Shown: piece after piece, positions 13,001 through 25,400 of the stretch | How positions within the stretch are numbered: position 1 is the first letter of the stretch | Layout of the letters: each line of letters opens with the position of its first letter | Source of the DNA: Hetaerina americana | Taxonomy: Eukaryota > Arthropoda > Insecta > Odonata > Calopterygidae | Direction: 5' to 3' | NCBI GenBank assembly: GCA_022747635.1 | Contig: JAKTNV010000001.1 | Coordinates: 25,686,490-25,750,489 of the forward strand | DNA: 64,000 bases | The notes under the pieces: generated by a model | What the model was told of the DNA's origin: nothing | Database searches by the model: none | Seen by the model: only the letters and a program-made list of their open reading frames with translations | Made by a program: the position numbers and the translations under genes

Positions 13001-13930
13001 ATTTCTGGGTGCGTGAGGCTACTGGGGAGAGAAAAGGCGAGGTCAAATGTTAGCGTCGGAAGGAATATATTAAAACAGACTGATCAAGCCACGCATCTCT
13101 GGCACAACTGTGTAACGAATTGGTGAGGAGTACCGCATGAGGAAAACGTTCATTTACAAGTATAACTACCACGTAGAACTGGGTTAAATGATGAAGAAGA
13201 GATTCGCCAAATCTTCCGATAGAAATTACGACGTCGCATAACTTACACACTTGGTCTTAGAGTTAAGTAGGGTAATGGATACCGAGTGGAATGAAAGAAA
13301 TAAACTGGTGGTGCGAAAGGAAAACGAAGGATGAAGGATGAGGGAAGGCTACACGAAGAAATTTCAATTCAGAAAAAGTAGATGGAAGAATATATATTGA
13401 GAGGAAGTAGGCTATTGATAGAGATTACAAAAGAATCCATGCTCGGCGAAGGATGGAGGAAGGGATGTGGTATACCTCATACTTCTGGACTAATTTAAAG
13501 GCAGTGGAAAGCATCAATAAGTCAACAAGCCTCAAATTCAATAAGTCAATAGCGTAGCAGGTCTTTAACCTTAGCATGGGTATTTGATAACCAACCATAA
13601 ATGGAAGAACGCTTATCATGCTACACGTGTTAAGTATATTGACACTATGCCTGAATAGGCTCCATTATAAAAGATTTAACGAGTCTGTTTACTTCTTCCA
13701 GAGAGCAAGGAAAATATTAACGATGTGATTGATGGCTACCATGACGAAAGCACGTCATATAAGTCATCATATTAACTTTAAAAAAAAATCAATAATGCAC
13801 GGTGCATGTAATCCATCTATGGGAAATTGGTTTCTTTTCTGTATCACAATCGACGGAATAGTAGAATGAACATTCTGCAGGATTTCTACGGAGAAGGATG
13901 CACATTTGAACGTTTTCCCTGGGCGTAGAA
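10080..13930. other. Non-coding stretch, no gene recognised
   Basis: No domain, SINE or transposon was recognised. From about 10120 to 10480 the DNA is GC-rich with an open frame of 113 codons, but the translation is uninformative. From about 13020 to 13640 the + strand is purine-rich. Other open frames here, up to about 90 codons, are unremarkable. Confidence 0.45.
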
Positions 13931-14720
13931 ATGGCTAGTTAGTATCGGCGCTGCGCCTCACCCCTGGATCGAGTGGGAGAGGGCGGGGGGAGGGGGGAGA
14001 GAGGGCCGAAACAAAGAACCGGCGAGAGAGAGAGAGAGATGGAGAGAGAGAGAGCAAACACTCGGGTCGACTGGGTGAGACGGGCAGAAAATGCTAATGC
14101 CTTCTTCCGCAACGATCGGCATTCCGCCAGGAGTAAAAATAAAAGGAAAACACGAGGGAAATAAAAAGAAAACGAATACAAAAAAACAAACAAGAGACCC
14201 CCCCCCCTCACACTCCCGCGCGCGGACACGCACACACACACGTAATACACACAGGCGCCCGTCCGCTCAAGTACAACAGACGCTCGAGCGAGCAATTAAG
14301 GTGGAGGACCAGAAACACACACGCATACACTCGCGGCCACACGGGCACGACACATATTCACCGACGCACACGCGCACCCACACACAAACACACGTACACT
14401 CATGGTGGGCTCGACTGTGACCCCAAGACGAGGAGTGAAAACATCCGCAGTACGACGCGCGCGGGAGAGAGAGGGAAGGAGGGAGTCGTGCGGGGGGGGG
14501 GGGGGTGAGGCGCGGGAGAAATGGCATAGAGGAAGGAGGAAGAGGACCAGTGGGGCGATCTTCTTTGCGGGCGGGCAAGAATCCGCACGGTGGAGAACGT
14601 TGTGGTGGGGTGTCGTGGCGCGGGGAGCACAGCCCTTCCCCGCGCCGCCTTCGGACCGCCGGGATCCCACAAGGGCTGCAGGACGGAAAAAAACTAAATG
14701 AAGGAGAGAACCTCTCATAG
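13930..14720. other. GC-rich block with GA, CA and poly-G simple repeats
   Basis: A compact 800-base block contains GA repeats (about 14020-14055), CA-rich stretches (about 14220-14260 and 14320-14400) and a run of about 13 G near 14490-14510. CpG is frequent. Many overlapping open frames exist on both strands (up to 140 codons), but their proteins are biased Arg/Pro/Ser or Cys/Val strings that mirror the simple repeats. It may be a CpG island-type regulatory region. Confidence 0.5.
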
Positions 14721-15342
14721 AGCCACGGGGGATAAATGGTTCCTTAATATATCCGCCAGGCGGCGAGTGATCGTATCCGATCGTGGCGAGTTAGCAGAGG
14801 ACTAAGATATATTTGAAAGCATTTTAAGAGCTAAAATAAACCAGGTTTGGAATTGTTTAAAAAAATAGCTATCAAGACATAAGCGTACCTAACGTAACAA
14901 GTTCCCTGACCTCCTTTAATGTCGTCGGACAATTTATTAATAGATAAGTTCGCTTACTAAATAACTTCACTGAAGATGAATTACATGAATCATGCGATGG
15001 AAGATATCAGCGTTAACAACTATGAAGGCAATAGAGGCTGATATTTAGTCCTTAATTGGTTTCCCTCCATACTCGTCGTAAATACTATGCCCAGATTAAT
15101 CGTCGCTAATGCTACAGTTTAATAAGAATCCGGGTCGAGCGCTTTTCTCTTGACAAACATGCCATCTCATTGCCGATTTCGCTCCCTCCCCCCCCCGGGT
15201 GTTTGGAAAGCGATCTGCTCCTTTCTGTGAATCGTCCCTCAGCGCTGCACGCGCTACTGGTATCACCTAAGCCCTCTCTTGCAGTAATAATTTCTGCAAG
15301 GATTCTTGCACGTGCGATGCCGTGATAAGGCCAAACCAAACA

Positions 15343-15345
<3 letters not shown>

Positions 15346-15421
<76 letters not shown>

Positions 15422-15457
15422 TATATACATATATATGTTTTTATATAAATGAATATG

Positions 15458-15523
<66 letters not shown>
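15346..15523. repeat. Compound TA/CA microsatellite
   Basis: An alternating TA tract of about 70 bases comes first, then mixed TA, CA and TG units, a CA run at about 15470-15488, and a second TA run of about 34 bases. Translation gives only alternating Ile and Tyr. Such tracts can extrude cruciforms and are highly length-variable. Confidence 0.95.
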
Positions 15524-15524
<1 letters not shown>

Positions 15525-15611
15525 CTTCGCAATGGAACGCTCTTCGGCGACGCACAAATATATAAAAACACAGATGTAGATTTTTAAAACAGAAACACAA
15601 AGAAAGGACAC

Positions 15612-15652
15612 TCACAGCTGTAGTTTTGACGTTTCGACCGTCGTCACCAGGG
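15612..15652 (-). mobile_element. Penelope-like terminal motif (CTGGTGA...CGAAACGTC)
   Basis: The minus strand reads CCCTGGTGA, a short GAC/GTC-bearing middle, then CGAAACGTC. This arrangement resembles the degenerate hammerhead core found in the terminal repeats of Penelope-like elements (CUGAUGA, stem II, GAAAC, then GUC). The core has G for A at one position and stem II is very short, so self-cleavage is unlikely. A near-identical layout occurs at 45729-45769. It directly abuts the start of a family A SINE. Confidence 0.4.
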
Positions 15653-15934
15653 GTGGAGCGTTGGACTACCGACCGGAGGGCCCGGGTTCGATTCCCCGGC
15701 AAGCCTCTCTGGGCACCTGCACCAACACCCAAGCTATGTGATTTTTCGGGGACCAGATCCTCCTGAGAAACCGTAACCGGCACAGGGAAAGGAACTGGCC
15801 CCCATACCCTGATGTGTGAATTTCACACGCCGTCGGTTATAGTACTGGGCAAACTCTACAAACACCTACCAAACCGACCTTCGGGTTGATTACTGTGTTT
15901 ATGGTTTATTCATACATACATACATACATACATA
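15650..15934 (+). mobile_element. SINE family A, 5' truncated, plus strand
   Basis: The copy begins within the tRNA-like head (GGTGGAGCGTTGGACTACC), has box B GGTTCGATTCC at 15685-15695, and shares the whole body with the minus copy at 9060-9357, including TGTGTGAATTTCACACGCCG and ACCGACCTTCGG. It ends in a short CATA repeat (about 15910-15934), a simple-sequence tail typical of some SINEs. The first part of the head (box A) is missing, and the sequence there is replaced by a Penelope-type motif. Confidence 0.85.
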
Positions 15935-16250
15935 AAAACCGGAACAGAAACGCATAAAAAATATATTAGTGATATATGCGCGCAATGATGCTGCATGCCC
16001 TCAGCCGCTGGAATAATGGACACGGATTGTAGCTATATTTGTTCCATTAAAAACAAATCGTTTAGTCGAGTCTCGCCAAGAAATTCCTTTTTTTTTAACT
16101 CTCACATTGAGAGAAACTCTTCTCAAAGTGCTAAAAATTCATTCTCCGTAATTAAAAAAATGAACTCTTGGAGACGTATCACTACCGTTGAAATTAATGA
16201 GAGTATAAAAAGATGCCAACATAAAATTTACTTTGAGCGCTTTAAAGCCT

Positions 16251-16288
16251 TTAGCCACCATGAAATGTATTAGCCACCATGAAATGTA
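16251..16288. repeat. 19-base exact tandem duplication
   Basis: TTAGCCACCATGAAATGTA occurs at 16251-16269 and again immediately at 16270-16288. Exact identity suggests a recent slippage or duplication event. Confidence 0.85.
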
Positions 16289-16804
16289 ACAATATATTAG
16301 TAAGGCCAGGTTTGCTTACTCATTTACTCATGCGTTATATTACCAACGCAGTCTCAAAGTTCTCGAAAATAAATGCAACACAGAGTAATTCTTAGATGTG
16401 AAGCATTGAACAGACACCAACTCGTTCCCCCCTTAAGACACTAATAGTGACGTCGGAAATATTTCAATGTCCAATCACATGACTGAAAGATCATTGTTAT
16501 CACTTGTAATTATATCTTTTCCGAGCATTGAATGCCAGTTTTTCGAAATTCTTTACGCTTTTCTTTGCACACGCATCGTAGCGTATAGAGACGTAGGGTT
16601 GCTCATGGCCTGGAGAACCTAAAAAACCTTTTTTAGATATTTTAGTATCCCTCAAGCCACCGCTAGGGTATCTGGCAGGGGGTGAATGCACACCAGACTA
16701 ATTTTGAGCCTAAAAATGGTCCCTACCGCGGTCAGACAATGTTATTCTGATCCGTTATCGTTCGTGGAAAAAAATGACATCTTAAATCCATCTATTCTAC
16801 ATTT

Positions 16805-16847
16805 CATCTCTCCAATTTTATTGAAATCATCTCTCCAATTTTATTGA
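16805..16847. repeat. 20-base direct repeat, 23-base period
   Basis: CATCTCTCCAATTTTATTGA occurs at 16805-16824 and 16828-16847, followed by a diverged partial third unit (gacctctccaa). It is a short tandem array. Confidence 0.8.
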
Positions 16848-18399
16848 CATGACCTCTCCAACCGTAGTGCGATGAGGGTAATAATACACTTTCAACATCA
16901 CCGCTAAAACTTTTACTAGCGCTCCACGAGACGGCTGAATCGGTTGCATGCCCAATCGAAATAAACTGATTGGGAGCGCACACGGCTACCAAAATGGAGC
17001 TCCCTCTCTCTCTCGGCGTCCAAATATGGGGCCTTACTTTCCGTCGAGGTTGGAATGGGAGCAGAAGTAAAAATATCAGAAGGTGGGTGAAGCGACCACA
17101 TTCCACACCCTCCTCAGGCCAGTGCATTTTGGAGCTTTGTCCGATTAGACGGGCGAAAAGCTGAACCCGACGTCGACGGCAGGCCACAGGGACTACACGC
17201 CGACGTCGACCAAAACGCTCGCGTCGATGTTTATTTTATTTTTGAAATGATTAACTGCTCAATGTTTTCCCACATCATTTCGATACGTCCCAAAAGCTGG
17301 TTATGTCACCCGTTACGTTAGGCAATCCCGACGACACAGAAGACGCCATCTCGAGACTCTTGAAACGCGACTCATTTTTAAGTATGCACCGTGATCAACT
17401 CAAAAGGTTGGTTTGGCGAGCGAGGCTGGAGCTCACACGTCGATCCGCTCCGTGAAATTCGACACGGAAAAGGGTAGGGGGACCAGTTCCTGTTCTCCTG
17501 CGGTTTCCCGGAAAGTTGTGCCACCTATGAAAAATCGCACGCTTCCACTTGGACGAGCGTTCCCAGAGGCGTCGCTACAAAATGAATCCAGAGCCCGCCG
17601 GTCAGGAAACGAGAAGCCTATCCCGCGAATCGCATGAAAAACAAAACAATGAATGAGCAAAGAAAAGACACGATATTTTTTATCATTTCCCCTTGGTGAA
17701 ATGGCGTATGCACTCCAAAATTTCCATGATTTGTAAATATGGTTTATAAAAATACACATTCCAAATCTCCAGCAAATGGTAACAAAATAATTCAAGAAAT
17801 TTATCAATCAACGGCGAGACCAGAAACGGTGACACGAAAACTTCCAATGAGAAAGCAGACCTTGGCGTTGGAGAAAGGTACGCAAAAGCTGAAAGCCGAT
17901 ATAATGAAGCGCAGGATTATAAAATAAAACGCCCTAACAAAAGCTCTATAAAACTCTTCCACTTAATCCTATTATTTTCCCTTATCATTGGAAGGAAAAA
18001 AAATAATGGCTTTGAACCTCTGCTCCCAAAGCTATTTCAACCGAACAGAGGGTCTCAAACCGACGGTTTAAATCCAGTCATTCGAAGATTCCTACAATGC
18101 AAATCTACCCAACGCTTCACTTATTACATCCAATAATAATGAAAGTTTAAAACATGAATGCGAAACACACTTTAAATTATGAAAGAAATTACTTTTGGAT
18201 ATTGACTCGAATATAAAATCCAACAGCCGTTATTTCGTCAAAATAACTGCCCGCTGGCAGGCGCGATACATGAAATATCACGATGCTCGATTGGTAAAAA
18301 CAACAACAAATCTCTTAAAATCCGTCCCTCGACCGCCAGGTGCGAATGACAAAAAAACGAAGTGGGGTTTGGGAAAAACAGAGAAGGGGGCTCCGACAC

Positions 18400-18760
18400 G
18401 CGATAAATAAAGGACGCGAGCGCGCTCGCGTTACCGCGGACTCGACGACTCCTCGCGATCCGCGTGTTCCCTCAACCGCCCGCCTTTTACCTCTGCTCCT
18501 TCCGCCTCCGACGGCCTATCGTCCACTGGCATCTCTTCTCTGTGCTCCTCTTCCCTCACGAGTCCAAAATCCACGGGGGCACTCTCACTAGGGGTACTGT
18601 TTGCCGACGCCTTCTGCGCACTTCCCTCCAACTCCTCTTCACGCGCGGGACACACTCGAGGATTCGGATTCCGTCCCCGGGCTCTTCTCGACTGCGGCGG
18701 GAAGGGTGAGCTCCTCGTGAGGTTGAGAGAGCGGCGAGAGGGAGGTTTCAAGGAGTGGAT
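18400..18760. other. CpG-rich patch
   Basis: GC content and CpG frequency are high, with overlapping uninformative open frames on both strands (up to 106 codons on -). No splice-linked exon or domain could be recognised. It is a candidate promoter or CpG island. Confidence 0.35.
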
Positions 18761-19539
18761 GTGTGTGTGAGTGAATGTGGAAGGAAGGGGCTAAGGGGAG
18801 AGTTCAATCGAGAAGGAGACACCCGCACCACACGGAATGGGAACACTCTCCCGGAGGGATCTTGATTGGAGACAACAGGAAAATACGAAATCGACGGACG
18901 TGAATAACACCCAGCGGAGCGCGACACGATACACAATCTCTCTCTCTCGTGCTACACTCTCCCGCGATCTCTTTCGGTCTGAGCACAGTTGTGACAACAA
19001 GAGTTAAAGAACGCGAGCAGCCTAGCAGACGACGGTCACGTGAGCCGATCGCTGCGATCTTGCGGAGTACGCCAGGAACTAAGGGCCATTTAATGGATCA
19101 CCTCCCCTACCGGCCCAGGCGCGCTTCCCCCGCCCCTTCGCCCCTACCCCCCTCCACTTCCTCCCCTTCCCCATACACGTGTTGCAAATGCCACGGGCAT
19201 TCGGAGCAAACACACAGATAAACTGACGTTATTCCACTGCCTCACATTAAATAGTAACAAAAATATCCTTCGGAACATCAGGTTAGGATATTGTTCGGCG
19301 CTGGAATATGAGAACTCATAAGACCTCAGGCATCGGAATTTAACCATGCAAATTCCAATGAATAAAAGTATACAACGACATGCATTCCACGGAACGCAAT
19401 TTAATACGTATCTATAAAAAGATACCGAAAGATAAAACTCTTACCTGGAATGTGCATCCTTAATTTCGACAGTAGCGCCTCAGCAAGTTGACAACAAAAA
19501 TTTCTCTCAGGGAACTTTTTTTATGCAATCAAATATGTC

Positions 19540-19850
19540 GGGGGATCGGGATGGTGGTGGCTAACGTTCTGGCTTCCCACCGAGAAAGCCCGAGTTCAAA
19601 TTCCGGGGGCGGCAGATATTTTTCAGTGGTATTCCGATCCCTACTTGAGGGCCTTAGCTCAGAGAACTTTGAGTGAGCTCGCCGTGGGTCGGATGGGACG
19701 TTAAACTGCGAAACCCTTGGCGCCTTTCGTTAAAGAGTAAGACTTGTACCGACGCCGAGTTTCTCTCCGCCCTTCCTCCTTTCCCATCCATCTCTTATGG
19801 CACAAATAACCTCAGCTATCGATGGTCTCCCCTAAAACTACCACTATTAA
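19540..19850 (+). mobile_element. SINE family B, longest copy
   Basis: The tRNA-like head has a D-arm/box A region (GGTGGTGGCTAACGTTCTGG) and box B GAGTTCAAATTCC at about 19592-19604. The body contains GGGCCTTAGCTC and GAGTGAGCTC, followed by a 3' domain starting GTCGGATGGGACGTTAA. The 3' domain recurs at 32612-32753, and the head plus GGGCCTTA...GAGTGAGCTC recurs on the minus strand at 29560-29715. It is non-coding and would have been transcribed by RNA polymerase III. Confidence 0.75.
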
Positions 19851-20104
19851 ATAAATATCGATTTCACACTTCGGAATGAAAGGGTAAAACACTACATTAA
19901 TGATTCGTCATTAACTAAAAATCCACGTCATCCTAATCAAAACCAAAATTTCAAACTTTTTAAAATGCTTAATCTGCCAATATCGCCTATCTCGCCGCTG
20001 TCAATACTGCGTCGACGTTTAAAACTTGTAAAAGTTATACTAATGTAAAATAATAAGCAATATAATCAATTTTTATAACAATAATTAATAAAGGTATAAA
20101 AAAA

Positions 20105-21500
20105 TACCCTCCATTTGGACTACAACCTTGACGTGGTGAAAGGGCTTGTGCGTTCCGATGACCCCTATAGCTGTTTCTGGCGGAAGCAATGTTTTTTGTT
20201 CCTGTTAGGGTCACCTATACCAGATATTTCGGAAGGGTTGGAGTCAGACCAAAGGTAGTCCGTGCAGCGCTCTGTTCCCCAGTGAAGGTGTCTCATCCCA
20301 GTGGGGCGGTCATTGAGTGATGGAGCCACAATAAAAACACTAATGAGGACGGCAACAATTTTTTTATTTAATAAACATCCCATGCTATAATGAATAGCAA
20401 ACATAAATCACAGTCTGGGTTCTGGCAACTAAGGGATTCTGTACGATGGGCAGTGTGTCATGCCCGGCCGCGGGAGAGGCAAGGCTGCCGCGGTCGTCAT
20501 CTCACGAAATCCTTGCAAAGTGAAACAAGAGGAGTAGCATAGAAGACACATAAGAGGTCCGACATAAAACTGGGAAATGAAATGCTAGGACTTATCCGCA
20601 ACCTGTACATGTCTCGCACTGCTCAGTTGCGAGCGGCGGATGGAGAGTCTGGATGGGCAGTATTAGGTAGCGAGGGTATAAGACAAGGGTGTCCATTATT
20701 ACCTGTGATTGTCAACATACGAGAATTGGAGACAGGAATAAAAGTTAGTGGAGAATTCTCAAAAGTTATGTTTGCAGATGATGATAGAGCTTTAGTTTTC
20801 CAGCCAGTAAAAGAGTTGCAACCATTACCGACCAAATTGGCGAGTCAGCGTGTTCGGTATGGGATGAGAATAAAGGTAAACAAAACAAAGGTTTTGCCGT
20901 TTCAGAGATTGATAAAAGCGAACTTAAATATTACATCAGAAAATACGAGTTGATACAATATTTAAAGTAGTAGGGGCATAAGAAGAAGAATTGCGGTTGG
21001 CAAAGAAGCTTTCACAAGAATGAAGAAACAGATATCAGCGACATTATGTGAGGAGGCTATGAACAGACTAGCGAAAACTTTTAAATGGAGCATGGTTGTA
21101 TACGGCGTGAAATCATGATCATCCAAGCGAGGTTCTAGTCGTAGATTTGGAGTCTTGGGTGTGGGGTAGAATGAGAAAGGTGAAATGGAGATAAGGGGAA
21201 ACAAAGGAAGAAGTATTAGGCATGGTGAGAAGAGAGGAGAGGGGATAATTGGGAGAAATTTAAAGTAGGCAGGAAAGATGGATGTAAGGCAATTTGATTG
21301 GCAATGGGATATTGAAGACTGATAAACGGGAGAACGTTAGGCAAGCGAGGAAGGGATAAAAATGCAATAGGCATGTTGGACGGAATGAAGGGAGAAATGA
21401 AGATGCTGAATTGAAAATGGGCTCATTGTAGTGTAGGACAACAGGTTGTTTTTCTAGGAGAGGCAAGGAAATGATTCGTCGTACCGCTGTATAGGCTGTT
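20105..21500 (+). mobile_element. Broken non-LTR retrotransposon (LINE)
   Basis: The element has two readable parts. At 20110-20330 a segment beginning TACAACCTTGACGTGGTG, with AGGGTCACCTATACCAGATA inside it, resembles the 5' untranslated leader of arthropod LINEs as I remember them. From about 20545 a reverse transcriptase relic runs to about 21470. The endonuclease and most of ORF2 are missing between the parts, so the copy is internally deleted. The clade (RTE-like or related) cannot be fixed from what remains. Confidence 0.75.
20545..21470 (+). pseudogene. LINE reverse transcriptase, C-terminal half, broken
   Basis: An open segment (20582-20953) reads IRNLYMSRTAQLR, then GIRQGCPLLPVIVNI (the conserved RQGCPLSP block of reverse transcriptases), then GIKVSGEFSKVMFADDDRAL with the catalytic FADD, then YGMRIKVNKTKV. 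About 50-60 residues between RQGCP and GIKV are missing compared with the usual domain. After a stop the later region continues with RRRIAVGKEAFTRMKKQIS and LAKTFKWSMVVYG (about 20976-21115), then, frameshifted, WVWGRMRKVKW and TKEEVLGMV. These match the order of the C-terminal region in such LINE proteins. Several stops and frameshifts make it inactive. In active copies the enzyme makes cDNA at the target site. Confidence 0.85.
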
Positions 21501-21916
21501 CCGCAACCTGCCTTAACCTTAAAATACCAATAATTATAAATAAAAATTACTTTTGTTGAACATGGCTGATAAATCGTCACGGCAAGTCCATTTCGATGCT
21601 CGTGCTAGTTACTAATGGCTGTTGACCATGGCTGCTCTTTTTTCACCATCTAAACAATTATTTTTTAAAGTGAAAATATTTTTCTTCATTTTACGTCGCA
21701 TTTTCTTAAAATCACTGCGAACATTTCTACACCCACTGTTGTAATGATGTGTACAGGTATGTGCGGCCCGTCGTCATTTACCTGTATTTATACACGTAAA
21801 TGATGATGGGTTAGGTGGAGGTAAGAACTATTTAGTCTCAATCCCGCAATAATAAAGAAGTTTCATTAATATTTTTGTTATAATTATTGACGTTCTGCTA
21901 GGAAACTGCCATACAG

Positions 21917-22353
21917 ATGGAGCAAAGCATACTACTATGCAAGAATATACGACGGAGAAATGGGGAGAGTTGGCGGAAAGAGGTTGGCGGTGTGGGGTGG
22001 AGGAAACGTGGGTGCAAGGGGGTGAGGAAGAGAGAGAAGTTGGGCGAACTAAAGGAGGGGAAGGGCGCGAAAGGGGGAAGAGTTCAAAATTGTCACGTGA
22101 TGGGGTCGACCGCCACGCCGCTTGGCGGGGAGCCGGAAAGGGAGAGTGGTTTCCGAGAAGGCTGGCGCTGACTATTCCTCGGCCGGATGGGGAACGATCC
22201 GACCAAGGAGCAGAGGACCCTGGGAAGGGGCGGGAGAACGGGAGGGAGTGCGGGAGGGAAGCCGATCGGTTCGAGCCAGAACGGATGGAAATGGAGCGGG
22301 GATTATTTTACCCTCCTCGACATCGCATGGAATGCTATATTATGTCGTGGTGA
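21917..22353. other. Purine-rich, GC-rich patch
   Basis: The + strand is strongly purine-biased, with many GGAG and GAGAG units and frequent CpG. Three + strand frames are open for 84-138 codons, and their Glu/Gly/Arg-rich translations reflect composition. No domain was recognised. Confidence 0.4.
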
Positions 22354-22439
22354 ACTTGAAGGGGAATCATCACTGCCAAACAAAATGACTTGGCCGGGTA
22401 TATTTTCACCGTCACCTCATTTCCATAGCCTCCCAACGT

Positions 22440-25400
22440 AAAAACTCAGCTTGAAAATTTCATATACGAGTAATAACTCGTTGCACAGCAACTTTTCGTA
22501 TGAACACTTTGATGGACCAACGAAAAATCAAAGGAAAACCTACACAAAATCGGAAAATGATTGCGCCACGTAAAGGTTTCGATGTAATACTAATACATTA
22601 TGACCTTATATACTCTCATTTACAATGATGACAAGCATCAATATTTGATCAAAAACCGAGATGCATGGAGAGGCTGATCCTAATCTCCTCATTTTCATTA
22701 ACTTCCAAAGAAAAGATATCAACCGAATGACTATTCTCGAATGTATCGTACAATAAATAAGCGCGCCCTCACAAGGATAAAAGTTAAAATGGAACTTAGG
22801 TCGTAATTAACTTGCATATTGGTGAAATTATTATCGAGAGGTAATAATCTGTGATAAATACTAAGTCTCTCTTGAACTAATACGTGAGAAAGAGGCATGA
22901 AGGGTAAATGGAGAATACGCCGTTTGCTAACATCAGTAAGTTGGATGACAATTAAACTACTCGCTTATTTGTTTAAATTTCCGAAGTGTTAAAATATAAC
23001 CACCTTATTCGAAATCCGGGAAGAAACAATAGTTCTAAAAGCATCAAACGCTTTCGATCGAGGAGAATTATCTTGTGGTTTTCCATCCATTCCGTCATCA
23101 CTTCGTTCATCCCGAGAGTATTTCTGTTGCTCTAATTTGAGTCGCCACGGGATGAGCACGTCCTGAGGGGCAAACTTCCAAGTTCCAGAGAGAGAGAAGA
23201 AGATTTTTTTCAGAGTACCCGGCAATTTCTAACCGCACCAAGTCGATACCACTAATTGTAAAAACGCAGTAATTTCCACCTGGCACATTTGTTCCATAAT
23301 TTCAAACACCTCTTTGTCTCTCTCTACCTCCCCACCACAATCTCTCTCTGCCTCTCACTCACGCTCCACCGATAGGCAATGAGATAGCGCTGGTTCAGGC
23401 ATGATGAAGAACCGCAACGGGGAAACACTAACAAAAAAGTCATTTGCAAGCAAACACTGACGTTAAAATCGTTTATCTTCGCAAATATTTAGTTCTTATT
23501 AACAAAAAAAGAGGACGCGTTCTTCCCGCGAGGCGGAGTTTGTTCCTCGTCGAGCCGCGAACCACAACTTAAAATAGAATTTATCAGAGAGCGGAGGCCT
23601 TGTAACAGCAAACAGTCAACTCACCGCAACATAACGAAACGGTCGAAAGTGCCTTCCGCATCTTCCTCAGTCGAGTGGAAGTCATGAAGCAGAAGCGAGA
23701 ATCTCTGTGGCTTACTTCCCCGTAATCTTCCCTCTCTCAACCATCGAAACTGGCACACCGCGTCGAGCTATTTGCACCAACAGACACAACTTTCTCTCCT
23801 CGTGCGTCATGATGCCTGGTTAAAACTTCTCAACTCGATCCCAGCCCCTACGTTTGGGTCAGGGTTTGCCATCTTTTTTCAGCCACAACCAACGTCTATC
23901 TTTCCGTAACAAGGATTAAGTGACCCTAATAAAAGACATTTGCCTACCCTAAAACACTCTCAACATTTCAATGATAAAAAATAAAATGGCCAACCACCTT
24001 AGGCCAAAAACAAAACCGATAGACAAATATTAATATTTATTAAAAAAAACTATCAAGTTACTTTCATCCATTTATCAAATAAATTTTACAATTTATAAAC
24101 AAAAAGAAAGTCCCAAATTAATAGGTCCTCCTTAAACTATTTAACAGAAATGTACAAAAATATGAGAGACGAACCTAAAAATGCAAATCCAGATAGAAGT
24201 GATTTGAATGCCGAAATGTCACCAAACTTAAAGTAAAAATACCATTACTACATACAAAACATAGTGGAGCTTATAAATAGATGGTATCAGCTTAAGGGTT
24301 TGATAATTTAAGCACAAGTATGTTATGAGCATTCTTTTATACTATGTAAATATGTAGTTCATTTTAAACAGATAACTTATAAGGGATTTTTTATCGTACG
24401 AGGTAATGCGTCGGCGATGAAGTATTTGAGACCTGATAAGCACCCAAGGATGAGATCATGATTTCGTATGGAAAATCTGAAAAGTTACATGATATCAACA
24501 ATCAATTCATTAAGATGGCTGATAAATAAAGAATTCTCATAATTTTATACTTGAATACCGTTTATAATTTATTATTTTACTTCATAATACTCTTTGACAC
24601 AATACATAAACCGATGGATTTATAATTTTCATTAATTTGACTTAAGTGTTGTGTCAGCGGCATACGTTATACGTTGAAACCAGTTCAATTCTTCTACGCT
24701 TACGTAACGATCGAGTCAAGCCAATGAAACTTATACCACATATATATTACATATTAACCAAAAAATATCGTATAACAGTAAAATTTTGCACAATATACCA
24801 TCACGATTTCTATTCAATGAACTGAACACGTTTGGAGAGTCGAAATAACACCTAATCTTTATTATACATTAAGTAGACGGAAAAAAAAGTGAAACGTCAA
24901 CTGCTCATGTTAAAGAGTGATTGCATTGTCGTTTACAAAACTAAGACGCAGTTTAACCTGCAAGCATAAGGAAGCGAAAAAGAGATTACCATCCCAGCCT
25001 TTCCTCCAATACCCTCTTCACTGTTCCATCTCCTCCTTACAATCATGCGAATACTTAGGACTCATCTCGACATTTCAAAATGAGATTGCATGGCGATGTT
25101 CTCATCAATTCGGGCTGAATGATGTCAAGGCTATGTTTACGCAACGTTTAGGTCACGTCCAAGGTCACTGAGACGTAGGTTATGTCATTTTCCCAGGACA
25201 AACCTGCGCGCAAGGCTGCCGACATAGGAGTTTAGCATTTGCAGACGACCTTAAGTGCCTCAATCTAATTTTAAGTCGATCTCCGCTCCCCTGAGGCAAA
25301 TTAGTTTTCCCTTCTATGTAAAGAAACGGGAATAAATACGCATAACCGCATTACATGTGCAAAAATTGACCAAGGGGTTTGTGTACACACATTAATCGAT

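Larger units (their letters stand above)
15940..19540. other. Non-coding stretch with two small tandem duplications
   Basis: No gene was recognised. Two short duplications are listed separately. Around 18400-18760 and 19080-19180 the DNA is GC- and CpG-rich. The rest is AT-rich with no domain in any frame. Confidence 0.45.

Noticed and set aside
13939..14720. Several overlapping 90-140 codon open frames
   Set aside because: Their composition mirrors GA, CA and G repeats. Both strands and several frames are equally open, as expected in GC-rich simple-sequence DNA.
15322..15783. 146-codon minus and 85-codon plus frames rich in Ile and Tyr
   Set aside because: They are translations of the TA/CA microsatellite and the adjoining SINE.
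24890..24915. GTGAAACGTCAACTG resembling a Penelope GAAACGTC end
   Set aside because: No CTGATGA or CTGGTGA core and no stem II lie upstream, so the match is too short to support.
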